Source: Fomitopsis serialis
Taxonomy: Eukaryota; Basidiomycota; Agaricomycetes; Polyporales; Fomitopsidaceae
NCBI RefSeq assembly: GCF_022376445.1
Contig: NW_025954968.1
Location: forward strand, 186,001-250,000
Direction: 5' to 3'
Length of the DNA stretch: 64,000 bases
A program made the position numbers and the translations under genes. Within the stretch, counting starts at the first letter, position 1; every line of letters begins with the position of its first letter. This document shows positions 1 through 12,427 of this stretch, one piece after another. Under the pieces are notes generated by a model. That model searched no databases, was not told the origin of the DNA, and worked only from the letters and a program-made list of their open reading frames with translations.

Positions 1-352
1 TCGGCGGCCAGAATCCCCGAGTTCTGATCAAGAGGCCAATGCCACGGCATCTCGATGCCACCAACAGTGAATCAAGCGGCTCACATAGCAGCAGGGTCTG
101 GCTCGCAGACCTTGCGGATAGCAGTATATGCAGACGGGGTCTCGCAAACGCATATGATTCTTGCATAACATAGAGCCATGGCGAGGCAGAGTGCACGATT
201 GTAACATACAAAGCCTAATGAGGATCTGTATCTTAACGACTTTCCTAATCCAGGTGCACACTTTTGCTGCCCTGACACGTGACCGTACCCAGACCACAAA
301 TCGGATTGAAGTGCTAACCAGTCCCCCTTGACCAGAGCTAGCATACAGTACC
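1..352. other. 5' flank, no gene seen
   Basis: No conserved coding segment is visible on either strand. It presumably holds the upstream region of the SET-domain gene that starts at about 353. Confidence 0.5.
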
Positions 353-1874
353 ATGAACGGCACTCACGCCGACCCAGAGGCTCTCCAAGATGGACAGGGC
401 CACGCCACGATGCCTCTTCTCCGAGTAGAAATGCACGAACATTCCGGACGGTCGTACCATGTCACCCGCGCCATCCCGGCGGGCACGACCGTCCTGGAAG
501 CGGAGACACCATACGCGTACACAATTTGGAAGCCGTTCCGAAACGAAGTCTGCGCGGAATGCTGGCGATACGACGGCGGACGGCGGAGCTTTCTGACGCG
601 CCGGGACGACGAAGGCACCTCCGGGGACCTGGACGAGGAACCACGCGAAGGAGCCCGCGCGGGCAATCGAAAGACACATCGAGTGCTGGGCCGGGTTGTG
701 GTTCTGCGATGCGAGTTGTCAGGGGTATTGGTTGCGAAGAGAAGGCAGGGAGACGGTAAGGCTGCTTTGCGTGCTGGAGGGAGCCCGCCGGCAGAAGGAG
801 GTGGAAAAGGATAAGGACGGAGGTTTCAGGCTAGAAGACCTAGGGACAGATCTAACACGGGAAAACGTTGATCGAGCTTGGGACATGGTCGCACAGAAGG
901 AGAGGTTGCCGAAAGAAGTGAGGAGATGGAGGAATCTCCAACTCGACCATTTCGAGACAGACATGGCGAGATATGTTCTCATCGCGCTCGTCCGTCGCTA
1001 TCGCGAAGTCTATGACCAGGAGGGCAGGCAGTCACAACAGCAGTTACATACAGACAAGGATGCAGCTAACAACACCTACGTAAGAAGGATCGCCAGTGCC
1101 GCAGTCCACTTCGGAGGGGCGAGTTGGGACGACTTCACGGCTCTGCAGGTCAACGAGCTTCAGCATCTCAATACATATCCCGAAGTCCTAGAAAACCAGA
1201 TTAGGGTGTATCAAGCGTTGAAGGGTCGCTTTCCCACTAGTCACGTAAGGGCCTCGACATCAGAAGGACGCACTGTCGTCACAGACACAGGAGGGAACGG
1301 GGAGAGCCACAACTGCCAAGCGTCGCAAATCGGGCAGGGGGACAGTGGCGGCTTCCGAGACTTTGGAAGCCTGATCACTGTCGACAATGTCCGGAGGGCC
1401 TTCAGCGTCGATCCAGGCAATTCGTTCGGGATCTGGGAAACACCCTTGATGGATGAGAGTGAACTCATGGGATTTGCGGTGTATCCGAAACCGTCATTCT
1501 TTAACCATAGTGAGTATCTGCTATCGATCAGCCGGGTGGTCTGACGAGGTTTCACGCGAGAGGGATCATGTTTGGGCTCACCACCTTCCGTAGATTGTCT
1601 CCCTAACGTCGCCAAAGTCCGCAGGGGCCGTGCATTGGAATTTGTCACGACCCGAGCCATCGAGGCCGGGGAGGAGCTGTGTATCAGCTACGGGCACGTG
1701 GAGGGGATGGCATTGGAAGAACGGCAAAGGGAGTTGAGGGAAGGCTGGTTCTTCGAGTGCCGCTGTGGTCGGTGTGTAGCGGAGGCCGAGACGCACAATC
1801 GAAGGCAAACGAGTTGTATGGAAGGGGTTGACAATTACGTCCCGGACGTCCACTTCCCTGTAGTGCGCTGTTAG
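353..1874 (+). CDS. SET domain protein with split MYND-type zinc finger (SMYD-like)
   Basis: Probable lysine methyltransferase of the SMYD/Set5 type. The N-terminal part gives the start of the SET fold, then Cys pairs (CAEC near 560 and WFCDASCQ near 700) that fit a MYND zinc finger inserted in the SET domain. The catalytic end follows an intron at about 1510-1593 (donor GTGAGT): FFNH joins NCLPNVAKVRRG, then AIEAGEELCISYG and the post-SET cysteines CRCGRC. The usual motif is NHSC; here the splice gives NHNC. Between the two zinc-finger halves the frame changes with no GT...AG pair to explain it, so two bases appear lost (or one gained) between about 590 and 690. The first ATG of the conserved frame is at 353. 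The substrate (histone or not) cannot be told. The SET call is firm; the exact protein is not. Confidence 0.8.
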
Positions 1875-2621
1875 GACGCCGTTGTCACAGCACAATGGGT
1901 TCCATTGTCTCGTTGCGAGAAACCACGTCCCGGAGACACGTACTTATACTAATGGCACATCAGTCCGCCCTTGGCACAATTGCATGGGCATAATGCTCAC
2001 GGCTCTTCGGTGGGCGGCCGATTGAGAGCACAATCCTGGGGACCGAGCCGGCGGGATGCAGCAGTTCGGGCGTCGCCATGTCGCCCTTCCTAAGTTAGCC
2101 TCGGGGAAATTTCCAGCGAGAAGGGGCGGCAGTTCCGAGCTGAAGCACGATCGCCAGTTCGGTTGAGACGCACGACGTGTATGGGGGCGCAATGGCGCAA
2201 ACAGCTGGCCGAAGAGCGTGCGGGAAGACTGTCAGACAAGTGACAACGTTGACAGAATCGAGCAACGAGGGCCTGCTCGGGGGTAGCCAGCGCGACGCCC
2301 ATTTGATGGCACGAGAGCAACGAGCGGCAAAGGAGAAGAGGTGTGGCGGGCTGAGCGGTGGTCATGGCACGCGTCTCGAGCGACCTCTTCTTGGCCATCA
2401 CCCCGCTTGCCATCCCCCATATCCTCCTCTGGCTCCCTCGACCCTCCGCACGTTCTTTGACCGGGGCGTATACTGCACAACGCTGGTCAATTCTTAGTGC
2501 GGTATGTACAGGACACCGTGGGCGCCAAGGCGAACCTGATCTTGAATCTACAGTTTGTCCGCCCAAATTACTGGTCCTCGGGTCCTGGGGTGAAGCCCTT
2601 TGTGTTTTCCTCCCGTCGCTC
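1875..2621. other. Intergenic, no gene seen
   Basis: Spacer between the SET gene and the RhoGAP gene. Open frames run through it in several frames, but none shows family motifs. The RhoGAP promoter and 5' UTR should lie here. Confidence 0.5.
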
Positions 2622-5600
2622 ATGGCGGCAGCTCTCAGCCACATGCTTTCTGGCAACGGACGTGTCGAAGACAGACCGAATGTGGGATCGTCGCGCGACC
2701 GCGAGCGGCACGACAGCAACCGCTCCCAGCACCAGTCGCCGGCGACCCTTCGAACCCAACCCTCGTTTAACGCCTCGCAGGCGTCGGCTCCGAACACCCA
2801 AACACTCACTGTCGAAAGCATGCTCGCAGCGCATGCCAATACCCGGGACCCCACTCGTAGTGCACTCGACACCGCTGTTGCCGAGCGGAACAGTCTGCGT
2901 TGCAGAATGCTCAACTATGGAAGCTCATCGAGAAACAGCGTTCTGGCTACGGACAACTGATGAAAGAACTGGAGCGCGTCCGTGGTGAGCGTGAGGTTTA
3001 CCGGTACGTCTGCAAGCCGCTGGGGAGAACACAGATGCGTTGCTCCGTTCGCATCGTGACAAGGAGAAGCGTGAAGGCAGGGAGACCACACTGCGCTCGT
3101 CTTCATCTCAGTCTCAGTTAAGAGGAAACGACGGAGGCAGCTCTAGCTCGTATGTAGCAGACCCTCGGAGCCACGTGTTGCGAAAGCACTCTGCAGACAC
3201 AGGTGCGCAACCTATCTTCGTATCTCATCTTCTTTCATTCATCTCGTCGCAGTCACGAAGAACCTTCATCACTCTCATTCACAAGAGCAGCCTGCGTTCC
3301 CATCCTTCGTCGCGGGATAAACTTGGCTCACAGTCCAGCTGAACCTACCTGCGTCCAGCTCGCGTGTGCCCTCTGCATTGCCATCCTCTCTTTCAACTGT
3401 TTCCACCACACGCGGCAGGGCCTCCCTCGCGATGTCACGCCAGATGGGCGGCCGACTGACATTCAACTACGAGCCCTACTCAACAGTCATTTTCTCAAGC
3501 ACCCTCTAGTCTTCAATATCCTCCTCGAATACCGTCGGCAACGGCGACCTCGCAGATCCCGTACTTGGCCAATGGCAATCCGGGTATCGACCGTCTCTCG
3601 ATACAGCAAGGCCAATGGGAAAGTGGTGCTGACGCGTGCCCCGGAGCCTAGCCGTCCACCGCGCGACTCGTCCCCAGCTCGACCATCTCCCCACACATCT
3701 TCACCTTCCACGCAACATTCTTCCCCAGACACGCCGTCTAACCACTCATTGAGCCCCTACCCTAACGGCGGTGAGCCTCGCCCCGGATTGTCACGCGAGT
3801 CTCGCATTTCCTTGCCGGAGGAGGCGAACGCTACTACGCGAACCTGAGCGACTCGCCCATGCCCAGTCCTGGAATTGGTGGGTTGGAGATGTCGTCTTCG
3901 TCGGGACACGCTTCGCCACCGTCTCAGCTACCATTCGTCCCTGAGGCGGCCGAATCGCTGCGCAGTCGGTCCGGCACACCTGCGAGCTCTACCGGTGCAC
4001 GATCGAGGAGTACGACAGCAGTGGGTGACGAGGCAGCCCCCTTCCTCGACATGGGTGACGGGGACAGCTTGCATTCTAGCCAAGGGCGACCGTCGATCAC
4101 AGAGAATGGTCTGCCCTATGACGACCCTGACGCGACTACCATTCGGCGGGAGAAGGATGCGATACCTGAGGACTTCCCTTTACCTCCGTCAACTAATAAC
4201 TTCCCCTACCCGCCGGAGACATGCTTCGCGTCTCTCAACCACAGGCCTCTGAGCAGCCTCGAACACCAGTCTCACCGTTCCCAATCGCGGACATCGCGCC
4301 GCAGATGAAGTTCCGCGCCCTCCCTCTGCTCGCGAGCGACCTTCCACATACGGAGATCACTGTCATAACTTCGACGATCCGTCCGAACGACCGCGGCAAG
4401 GAGGTAGTTTCGTTCATGGTCGCGGTGGACCCTGGCATGGGTAAGGAGCCGTGGAGAATCGAGAAACTGTACAGCGATGTAATCGCTCTGGACGCAAGGG
4501 TGCGTGCGACCTTGAGCAAGAACGTCACGAAGAAATTGGTCACACTGCCGGAGGGGCGGATGTGGCGGGACCACGCACCAGCGAAGGTGGACCAGAGGAA
4601 GGTGCGTTTCACGTCGTTGTGTATGCCTTCCCTTCACGCTGCCTGTTGCGAGTGTTTCGCCATTGCACCTTCCTTGCGACGATGACGTGTGGTCTACGCC
4701 GTCCCCAAGTAGCTCGTGTATTTGGCGCACGCCCGTCACCCAATTGGCCTCAGATGCTGGTGGCTGTACGCCATGCGTCCGCCGTGGTAACGGATACTTT
4801 GTTGCTCAGTCAGGGCCTTGGGGCTTCTTAGTCTTATCATCCATTGAGTTCGTAGTGAGGTTCACTTGCGAGCTTTCTCACACATCTCCGAAGCCGTACT
4901 TTGAGTTCAATGACTGACCTTGACCTTTTGTAGAGCGCCCTTCAGGAGTACCTGCGCTCGCTGGTAGCACTTCCTGTCAAGAACAAAGACGAAATCATCG
5001 CGTTCTTCACGTGCGACATCGTTCGCGAGGCGCAGAAGCCTGTGTCGCAGCCAGGCTACAAGGAAGGCTATCTGACTAAGCGGGGCAAGAACTTTGGCGG
5101 TTGGAAGTCGCGTACTTTGTGCTCCAGGGCCCTTCACTGGATACTACGAAAGCGTGAGTGCCCTCCATTGACTGTTCATACCCTCCCACCAACACACACG
5201 TGCAACGATCCCCTACTTCCTGTTATCGTACCTGCGCTAACGACTGCTTCTTGTGACGTAGCGTGGGGGTGCACACTTGGGCTCTATCACGATCACCGGT
5301 GCTCAAATCGGCCGGCAGCAGAAAGCACCCGATAGGCGGGATGCGGACGAGGACAACGAGTATCGACATGCATTCCTCATCATCGAAGCGAGGCGGAGCC
5401 CAAGTGGCTCGACCACCCGCCACGTCCTGTGCGCAGACAGCGACGAGGAGCGTGACAGCTGGGTGGAGGAACTCGTGCGCTACGTGACTGGCGCATATTC
5501 CGAAGATCAGGTCGCGATTGTCCAAAACGGGCCCAGCCCTATCGCAGTGGGCAGCGCTGCCTCGGCGCAGTCGCGGTCCAGCATAAGCACCAATGCTCCC

Positions 5601-7512
5601 AGCGAGTTCTCCACACCGAACGGTCGTCGAGACGTAGGGCGGGGCGACGTTGCGAATGGTAGGATGCAGACATATGCGTACGAGAGCACTCCCAGTCCGG
5701 TGAAGTCGATGGCCACGCCATCCCCTCTTGAGCGAGCATCCATCGACGTCGCGCCGCTTTCCAACTCCATGCCTACTACGTCGCCGCTGATTAGCGAGGA
5801 CGCAGAAATGCCCGCCCCCGTCTCGCAGCGAGCGAACTCAGAGATGGGCCACTACGCCGATCTCAGGACACCAGATCAGAGCCGCAAGAATCGACGACGC
5901 ATGTCCATTAATCCTAACAGGGCGCCCGTTCCCGAGCGTGCGCCGTCCATCCCTGAGCGCACGCCGTCGCCGGAAAAGGAAGCAGCGATGGCCACCACGC
6001 CGAAGGTGGACGCGCATGGGAAGGTGAAGATCTCTGGTCCTATGAATGGCACGCCCATTCCTGCCGGGTACAAGTTTGGAGGCAAAGATGAGAAGCCAGA
6101 ACCGGCGCCGCCCAGTCAAAGTGATCGGCGGGAAAAGGCCAAGTCGCGTACCTTCTGGGGAGCCTTTGGTCGCCAGCATGGTAGGTTTCCATCCGACGCT
6201 GGGCCCGCGTACAACTAACTGACGAATTTTGTTGCATAGACAAACCTGCCATGCCCACTTTCGCTCCACGGGCCGTGTTCGGCGTTCCTCTGGACGAGTC
6301 ACTCGACGTGGCAGAGATTGCGAGCCTTCCGGCCATCGTCTTCCGCTGCATTCAGTACCTCGAGGCGAAGAAGGCAGACCAAGAGGAAGGTATCTACCGA
6401 CTGAGTGGAAGCTCCGCAGTCATCAAGAGCCTCAAGGATCGTTTCAACGTCGGTGCGTAGATTGCTTGTGTCGCAATTCATTCCATATCTGACGACGTTG
6501 GTAGAGGCTGACGTCGATCTATTGGCCTCCGATGAATACTGGGACCCGCATGCGATTGCTGGGCTTCTGAAGACATTCCTGCGCGAACTGCCTGCGAGCA
6601 TATTGACGCGTGATCTTCACCTGCGGTTCCTTTCAGTGATCGGTGCGTCACCTGCATGTGCTGCATTCAATAGGGCTATCTAACCCCGATGGCGTAGACT
6701 TCGTTGACCCGCAAGAACGCATCAGGGAGCTCTCAGTCCTCATTGCGTCCTTGCCACTTGCGAACTACAGTCTCCTGAGAGCGCTGACGGCGCATTTGAT
6801 CTTGATTGTGCAGAACGCCCATGTGAACAAGATGACGATGAGGAACGTCGGCATCGTGTTCAGCCCCACTCTCGGCATACCTGCTGGGGTGTTCAGTCTC
6901 ATGCTGGGCGAGTTCAAACGCGTGTTCAACGTCGACGGCACGCTGGAAGACGGGACACCCGCTGAGGAAGAGGAGATCGTCGATCGGCGCAACAGCAGGC
7001 GCTACACTGATGCCGCGGCCGACCAGCTTCTTGGTCTCTCTGGAAGAGCGCTGCCGGGTAGGCTCCCTGCTCCTCCCTGTTCGTATCCGGAGCACTGACA
7101 TCATGCTCCCCTCTCGCAGAGAATAATGGCGACACTCCATTAGACGATGGGGAAGAGGCGTCCGTCATCGAAGATAGTACCGAAGGCGCAACTGAGAACG
7201 ACGCGGACTTCGTGGGATCCTCGGCGGGATCGAGCTCGGTGAACCTCCCACCAGGAAGCGGGGCGTGTCTTTGCATAGCCTGCAGATACCAGAGCAGGCG
7301 GGCGGGATGGCGGCCGGCTCGTCTCCCTCACGGGGGCGCGCTGCCCACCTGCAGCGACCCGCGGCCTCAACATCACGACGTCCGACAGGACAAACCACCG
7401 GAACCCTCCCATCGCGGGCCTCCCGGCCTCCCCGCGCCCGAGCCCTCGCGCTGGGGGCAACGGAGCTCCTTCACCCAGTGTTGCGGTGAGCAGCCCGCTG
7501 ACTCCCAGGTAG
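2622..7512 (+). CDS. BEM3: Bem3-like Rho GTPase-activating protein (PX-PH-RhoGAP)
   Basis: GAP for Cdc42/Rho-type GTPases at membranes and sites of polar growth. Order of parts: N-terminal coiled coil (about 2860-3110, LQNAQLWKLIEKQRSGYG); long Ser/Pro-rich tract; PX domain (about 4350-4600, ITSTIRPNDRGKE, then EYLRSLVALP after an intron at about 4602-4933); PH domain (about 5060-5500, GYLTKRGKNFGGWKSR); Ser/Pro linker; RhoGAP domain (6250-6990) with arginine finger in GIYRLSGSS and the helix MTMRNVGIVFSPTL. Introns at about 6180, 6451, 6640 and 7055 fit GT-AG. The likely end is SSPLTPR then TAG at 7510. At least nine -1 shifts break the frame (near 2900, 3005, 3795, 4215, 5117, 5143, 7252, 7333 and in the Ser/Pro tract), each apparently one lost base. 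The start at 2622 (MAAALSHM) is a guess. Confidence 0.9.
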
Positions 7513-8060
7513 GCCCGTTGCGCGTCTGTGCCGTGCTCTGGACACTGGCTTCGACGTGTACGGACTGTAGCGATCGCTTCCCTTGTTCTGAAAACAGCTT
7601 GTGGGAGGCGTGTACGGCATTGCAAGCATCCTTGTGTATATTCTTTTTTGCATTTACGGGTAGATTATACGAGTAGATATCACGGAGCGTGTACGCAGTC
7701 TGAATGATACCGTGCATGGTGCAACTGTCTGTGGACTCTGTTATGCGTTCTCACTAATTACAGCTTGGTCGTGGCACTGGTGGCTGAGTTGAGAGCGACT
7801 GCCAAGTTATATTTGCGGCCCGGTGAGCGTGGAGGAAGGGGGCGAGGCGGGCATTGCGGGCGGCTCGACCGACGACCACGGTGCCTGGGCGGACTAGCGC
7901 GCGATCAGAAATTATGCGTGAGATCCGACCTGCGGGTACGCGTCTGCCCGTCGACCTGCGTCGACCAAGTGTTGTTGTATTTGAACTCAAGATTTTCTTG
8001 GTTTTCTCCCGCCAGCGTGAGTAGCTGTCTTCAACCGGCTGCAGCCTCGAGCACGCCGCC
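7513..8060. other. Intergenic, no gene seen
   Basis: Holds the 3' end of the RhoGAP gene and the promoter of the Shr3-like gene. A T-run near 7645 may belong to a 3' processing region. Nothing else is recognised. Confidence 0.5.
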
Positions 8061-9128
8061 ATGGGCTTCAGACAAGCCGCAGTGCTCTCTTCCGTCTCCT
8101 TCTTCCTCGGTGAGCCGTCTTCCGCCAGCCAGTCGGACGACCTGCCTCCTCTGTCGCGCTGCGCTTCCTTTCCTTCTGACTATCTTGCTGACATTGTCGC
8201 TGCTGCTGTCCAGGTGTTCTGCTTATCTGTCTGAACGTCGACTACCGTATCCTCTTCACGCCGCTCACGGACGACGTACTGCGCGATGGCTTCGAGTTCT
8301 ACACGACGTTCTACAATTCCCCGCCGGCCATCAAGGTACGCACGCTCATTCACGTACCCATCTGCACCCAGCCCCCAGCCGGGCCCCGGCCTCGAGCCTC
8401 GCGCCCTTCCCCACCTTCCGCCCTCGCCGTCTCTCGTTATTCTCGTCACGCCCGTGCGCAACTGCCAACGTCTCACTCTGATGCGTGCATGCCCGGTTCT
8501 CACTGATTGTGCGCCACGCAGGCTCTGCTGCATGCCGTCATGGGGGTGGGCGCCCTGGGCCTCTGCGGGAAGCTGAACCGGTGGGACGAGAGCGCCATCT
8601 TCTTCGACGGGTCCTCGCTCGGTACGCCGCCGCCGCTCTCCCTTCTATGGCCCGCCGGCTGACGCGCGCCGCTTCATCCCCGCCGCGCTCACAGCGGCGT
8701 ACGTCTTCGCCATGGCGGTGTACATCTCCGTGGGGATCCCGCCTCGCGCTCGGTCGCCGTGCCCCTCCCCGGGGACACGCGCGGGGACCAGGTCGAGGCG
8801 CTCCGCGTGCTGTCGGCGGGGAACACGATCATCATCGTCCTCCTGGGTGCGGTGCTCGCTCTCCAGGTACGTCCTCTGTTAGCCGACCACCATCAATCCG
8901 TTCGCGTGTCCCGCATCCCACGTCCCACGTCCCCCCTCTTCCTGGTGGAATGCCGTATGCTGACAGTGCCTTGGACGTGTGTGAACGCAGGCGGGCGAGG
9001 AGTACGCGCGCCGCGTCGAAGCGAAGGCGAAGGACGACTTCGCGAGGAGACATCCTGCGGGCGCTACCAGCGCGCCGGAAGCCACCCAGACCGAGGAAGA
9101 CAATACAGAGAGCAAGAAGGACAAGTGA
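8061..9128 (+). CDS. SHR3: Shr3-type ER membrane chaperone for amino acid permeases
   Basis: Polytopic ER protein that helps amino acid permeases fold and leave the ER. Five exons fit well: 8061-8109, 8214-8335, 8522-8621, 8695-8866 and 8991-9128. The protein opens with a hydrophobic helix (AAVLSSVSFFLGVLLICLNV), then YRILFTPLTDDVL and YNSPPAIKALLHAVMGVG, two more hydrophobic stretches (YVFAMAVYISVGI and IIIVLLGAVLALQ), and a charged tail ending ESKKDK. The four-helix plan, about 193 residues, fits Shr3/Psh3. The exon sum is 581 nt, one short of a multiple of three, and the frame slips in exon 4 near 8750 just before VAVPLPGDTRGDQVEALRVL, so one base seems missing. Confidence 0.86.
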
Positions 9129-9361
9129 TTGGTGGTACGCATGGTGAGGGGGACAGGGGGAGGTCGGGGACCGATCCGCAGGACAGGTCTTTCCTCTTGC
9201 TACACGACATATCATGTAATTCTTGGATCTACATCTCAGTCACATATGATTGCCTCGAGAGCACCGGTCACACTGCCGGTGTATGCCTCGGCTATCTTCT
9301 GCTTACAGCCGTGGAATGGCCGCCACAAGGACGCTGACTGTTGTGCTGTTCGATTTGAGGT

Positions 9362-9391
9362 GGTTGGTGGATGGTGGATGGTGGATGGTGG
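9362..9391. repeat. Short 7-bp tandem repeat (GGTGGAT)
   Basis: About four units of GGTGGAT with small variation lie about 235 bp after the stop of the Shr3-like gene. It is a simple minisatellite with no evidence of function. Confidence 0.7.
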
Positions 9392-12328
9392 CCACTTCTG
9401 ATGATAGGCCGTGCTCTAGAAGTGGAAGCGAAATCTGTGAAGAAGGGATGAGCGTATCAGGGGCATTGCCTTCCTCTTCCTCTTCCATGCGGTGACATTC
9501 GCTGCACATTGCCACTGGTCAGCTTGCGCTCTCACCAACAAGTTCCCAGTCGGCCGGGGGTCTGGACGGCGGTGACTCGCCAGCATCGGTTACTAAGTTT
9601 CGTAAGTCACTGTGCTGCCCTCCTCTGGACTCTGTGCCCCCTGCTCCCTCAACTCAACTGTCAAAGGATGCGAGGCGGCGCAGCGAGGGCCGTCCGGTGG
9701 AAACGACGTCGGTGCCGTCTGAATACATGGAGACACTCTCCACGGAAGAAGCGTACGATAGTGGTGGAATAACAGTAAGACTACTGGTCTGGGAGGATCC
9801 TTGCAATCCAGGCTAGCCTGTCGCAGCAGCGACGTCAGTTGTGTCGGTTAAGAGTACGGTTTATACGCGGGGCTCGACCGGCGTAGAGCGAGAGACAGAG
9901 TGCGCATGATCGTTCGCGCGATGGGCCCGCGACGATCAGATTGGAGGCATTGCGCTGGGACCGCCGGGGCGTCGTGAGGGCCCTCGTTCGCCCTCGCAGA
10001 GACGCGTCCACAACTGCCATTCCGGGCAGCCATCATGCGCTGGCGGGTCGCGCCGCATGTGGCTGCAAATTTGCTTCCGCCGGGCGAGGGATCGAACGTG
10101 TGCGCGATCGGGTCGTCTTCATTTTGCCGCGCCCTGTGCCAGATCGCGTCGATATTCGAATAATGATGCGCATTCCGCGCTGGCTGTTCGCGGGAAGGGA
10201 ACGAGGCGCGCAGACTCGAGTCGGCGAGGTGGAGCACCTCGTACGTACTCGAGGGCGCGCGTCGAAGCGCGTGCATCACCGCGCCTGGCCAAGTTGCCAG
10301 ACAACCCTGGCAGTCTATTTGCTTGCATGCGACGGCGGCGGCGGCGACGGGCATGCTCGATACGGGACCTGGAAGCTGCTCGAAGACGTTCCCATGTACG
10401 ATACAAAAATACAATACCAATACAACACCGACCCTCTGGTAGCTCGTCGCGTCGCCAGCGCGGGCGCAGCCACGGGCGATCCACATCGGGCACACTTACA
10501 AGCTGGTTGCAGTCTAAGTTCTGCCCGGCGTGGGCCGCCTCCAGAGCGAGGAAACGGAAACCTTGTCTGCAAGTGCGCGACGGGGTTCTGCACACAAAAT
10601 TTCAACAGCCATCCCACAGTGGCTGGCGCCTGCGCGGACCTAGAACGCCCATGCCTGCTGCATCAGGCCAGGCCGACACCGCGCAGCGGAACCATATCAG
10701 CGAAGGCCTCCGTTCCACTTCCACGGCGTGTGCGTGGTGGACATGGACAGGCGTGAGGATCCCCTTCTGCAGGCACACTTCCCGCCGGTATGCCAGCGCC
10801 AGCGGGCCCACCAGGGTCCTCGCCTTCCGAGATCTTCACCCTGCCAGCTTGTCACTGACACTGTCACTGCTCAATTCGTCATGTCAGTATGCTATCCGCA
10901 CCATTGTCAATTCAACGAGCGCCGCTGCCTGTGTCCAGGGTTGCGAAGCACATCATGATATGATACCAAGCTTTAGGTGGCCCGGATCGGGCATCTAGCG
11001 TACACGGCGGTGCCCTCTGAGATGAGGGTCGTGATGCCAGGCAGCAGCGGATGGAACACCAGAACGCGCGACGGGTGGGTGTTCCAAACGCGGATGCAGC
11101 ACTGAGCGGCTCCCACCGAGCTAATTTAGAGGAGTGGTCAACATTTGCAAGGCGGTGGGAGGCCTACGCACCTGGTGTTCTCACGGGACAGTCTTGGCCA
11201 ACGCCGACGGCTCCCGTACAGCAACCACAACACAAATGCAGGGCGAACGTGAGCAGCGCCAACTGGGCCATGTATTTGCACGGGCTGCTTCGCAGCGGTG
11301 GAACGTGTACGTACAGGCTGCACGGAAATAGCCTGGGCAGCAGGCCTCGCCGCGCCGCGCCCGTTGGTAGGGATTTTCGGATGGGAGCAAGGACACCACC
11401 CGCAGCTCGTATCTTCCCGAGCAAAGGGGAGCACAGCGGCCAACAGGACCTGGCAGATTGCGAGGGCGGGCTGGGAGGAGCCGAGCGCGAGAGGACTGCC
11501 ATTCGCGGCGGGGGAGGATTGGCGAGTCAGCTGCCGCCTGGCTCCGTCACAGCAGAGTTCAGAGGAGTTGCGTGTCCGGTTCGGGCGAGAGGAGCGCGTG
11601 CGGGCGCCATTGTCGGACGAGATTGGGACGAATCTCGCGTAGGGCCATTGTGCGCACAAAGAGGCAGGACGGCCCATCGCAGGACGTCACTGGAGTGACT
11701 CGGCTCGCTGAGATGAGATGGGCGAAGGGGGCCTTACCGAGGCGGAACCTTCGGCGGTAGAGCAGAGCAATTCCGAGTTGTGGCGGCCCCAGCAGCGGTC
11801 TGAGCCCACCCCAATCCACGGCCCCGCCTCTGCCAGCGCATTTGCGCGCGCGCACGCCGTATCGCGTGTCCTCGCGAAGCCCGCCGGCGTCTCCGAGTCG
11901 CATCCACTGCGCGCTCGCGTCGGTTCGCGTTCCCTGCAAACAAACGCCACGACGCCTCAGCATACGATGCGGCCCTCTGCATGATTGCGCAGCACGATCT
12001 TCGGCGACGACGTCAGCGAACGCTGGCCCGCGTGCAGCGCCTGCTTCGGGGGCGGGGGCAACGCGCAGTGCGCTCTGGCCAGCTGGCAGCGGTGGGCGGG
12101 GCAGAGCTGGATCAGAGCGATCAGAGCCTCGGCAGCACGGCAGCCAGTCTGGCCGGCGGAGGCAAACCAAGATTCGCACATCGTCAGATTCGGTTGCCGT
12201 GACTCCTGCGTCACGCCCCGCATTGGGTTAGTCGGCAAATTTGTTATCACTGCGAACTAAATTAACAGATGGGGCGACTTCCTAGATCCATCGGGCACGC
12301 CAGGGTCCCTTACCACTCCTCAGCCTCT

Positions 12329-12340
12329 GTACTTAAGTAC
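12329..12340. promoter_or_regulatory. 12-bp perfect palindrome GTACTTAAGTAC upstream of the Ecl1-type gene
   Basis: A perfect inverted repeat centred about 94 bp before the ATG at 12428. The position is right for a core promoter or activator site. No factor can be named from sequence alone. Confidence 0.3.
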
Positions 12341-12427
12341 CGCCCGCCTCGTAGGGCGGCGTTGCCCTCCCCTCCCCCGACAACGCTCGCCACGTCCTCC
12401 CGCCCTCGCTACCCCGACAACACCGCC

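Larger units (their letters stand above)
9129..12427. other. 3.3-kb GC-rich stretch with no recognised gene
   Basis: Open frames up to 313 codons occur on both strands, but they overlap one another, are Arg/Ser/Pro-rich and show no domain. This is what GC-rich non-coding DNA gives by chance. It holds a short GGTGGAT tandem repeat near 9362 and a palindrome at 12329. A non-coding RNA or an orphan gene cannot be excluded. Confidence 0.5.

Noticed and set aside
8485..9147. 220-codon open frame on the + strand
   Set aside because: Shadow of the Shr3-like exons and introns; rich in Arg and Pro with no motif.
10057..10998. 313-codon open frame on the + strand
   Set aside because: Arg/Ser-rich, overlaps long frames in other frames and strands, and has no domain; expected in GC-rich non-coding DNA.
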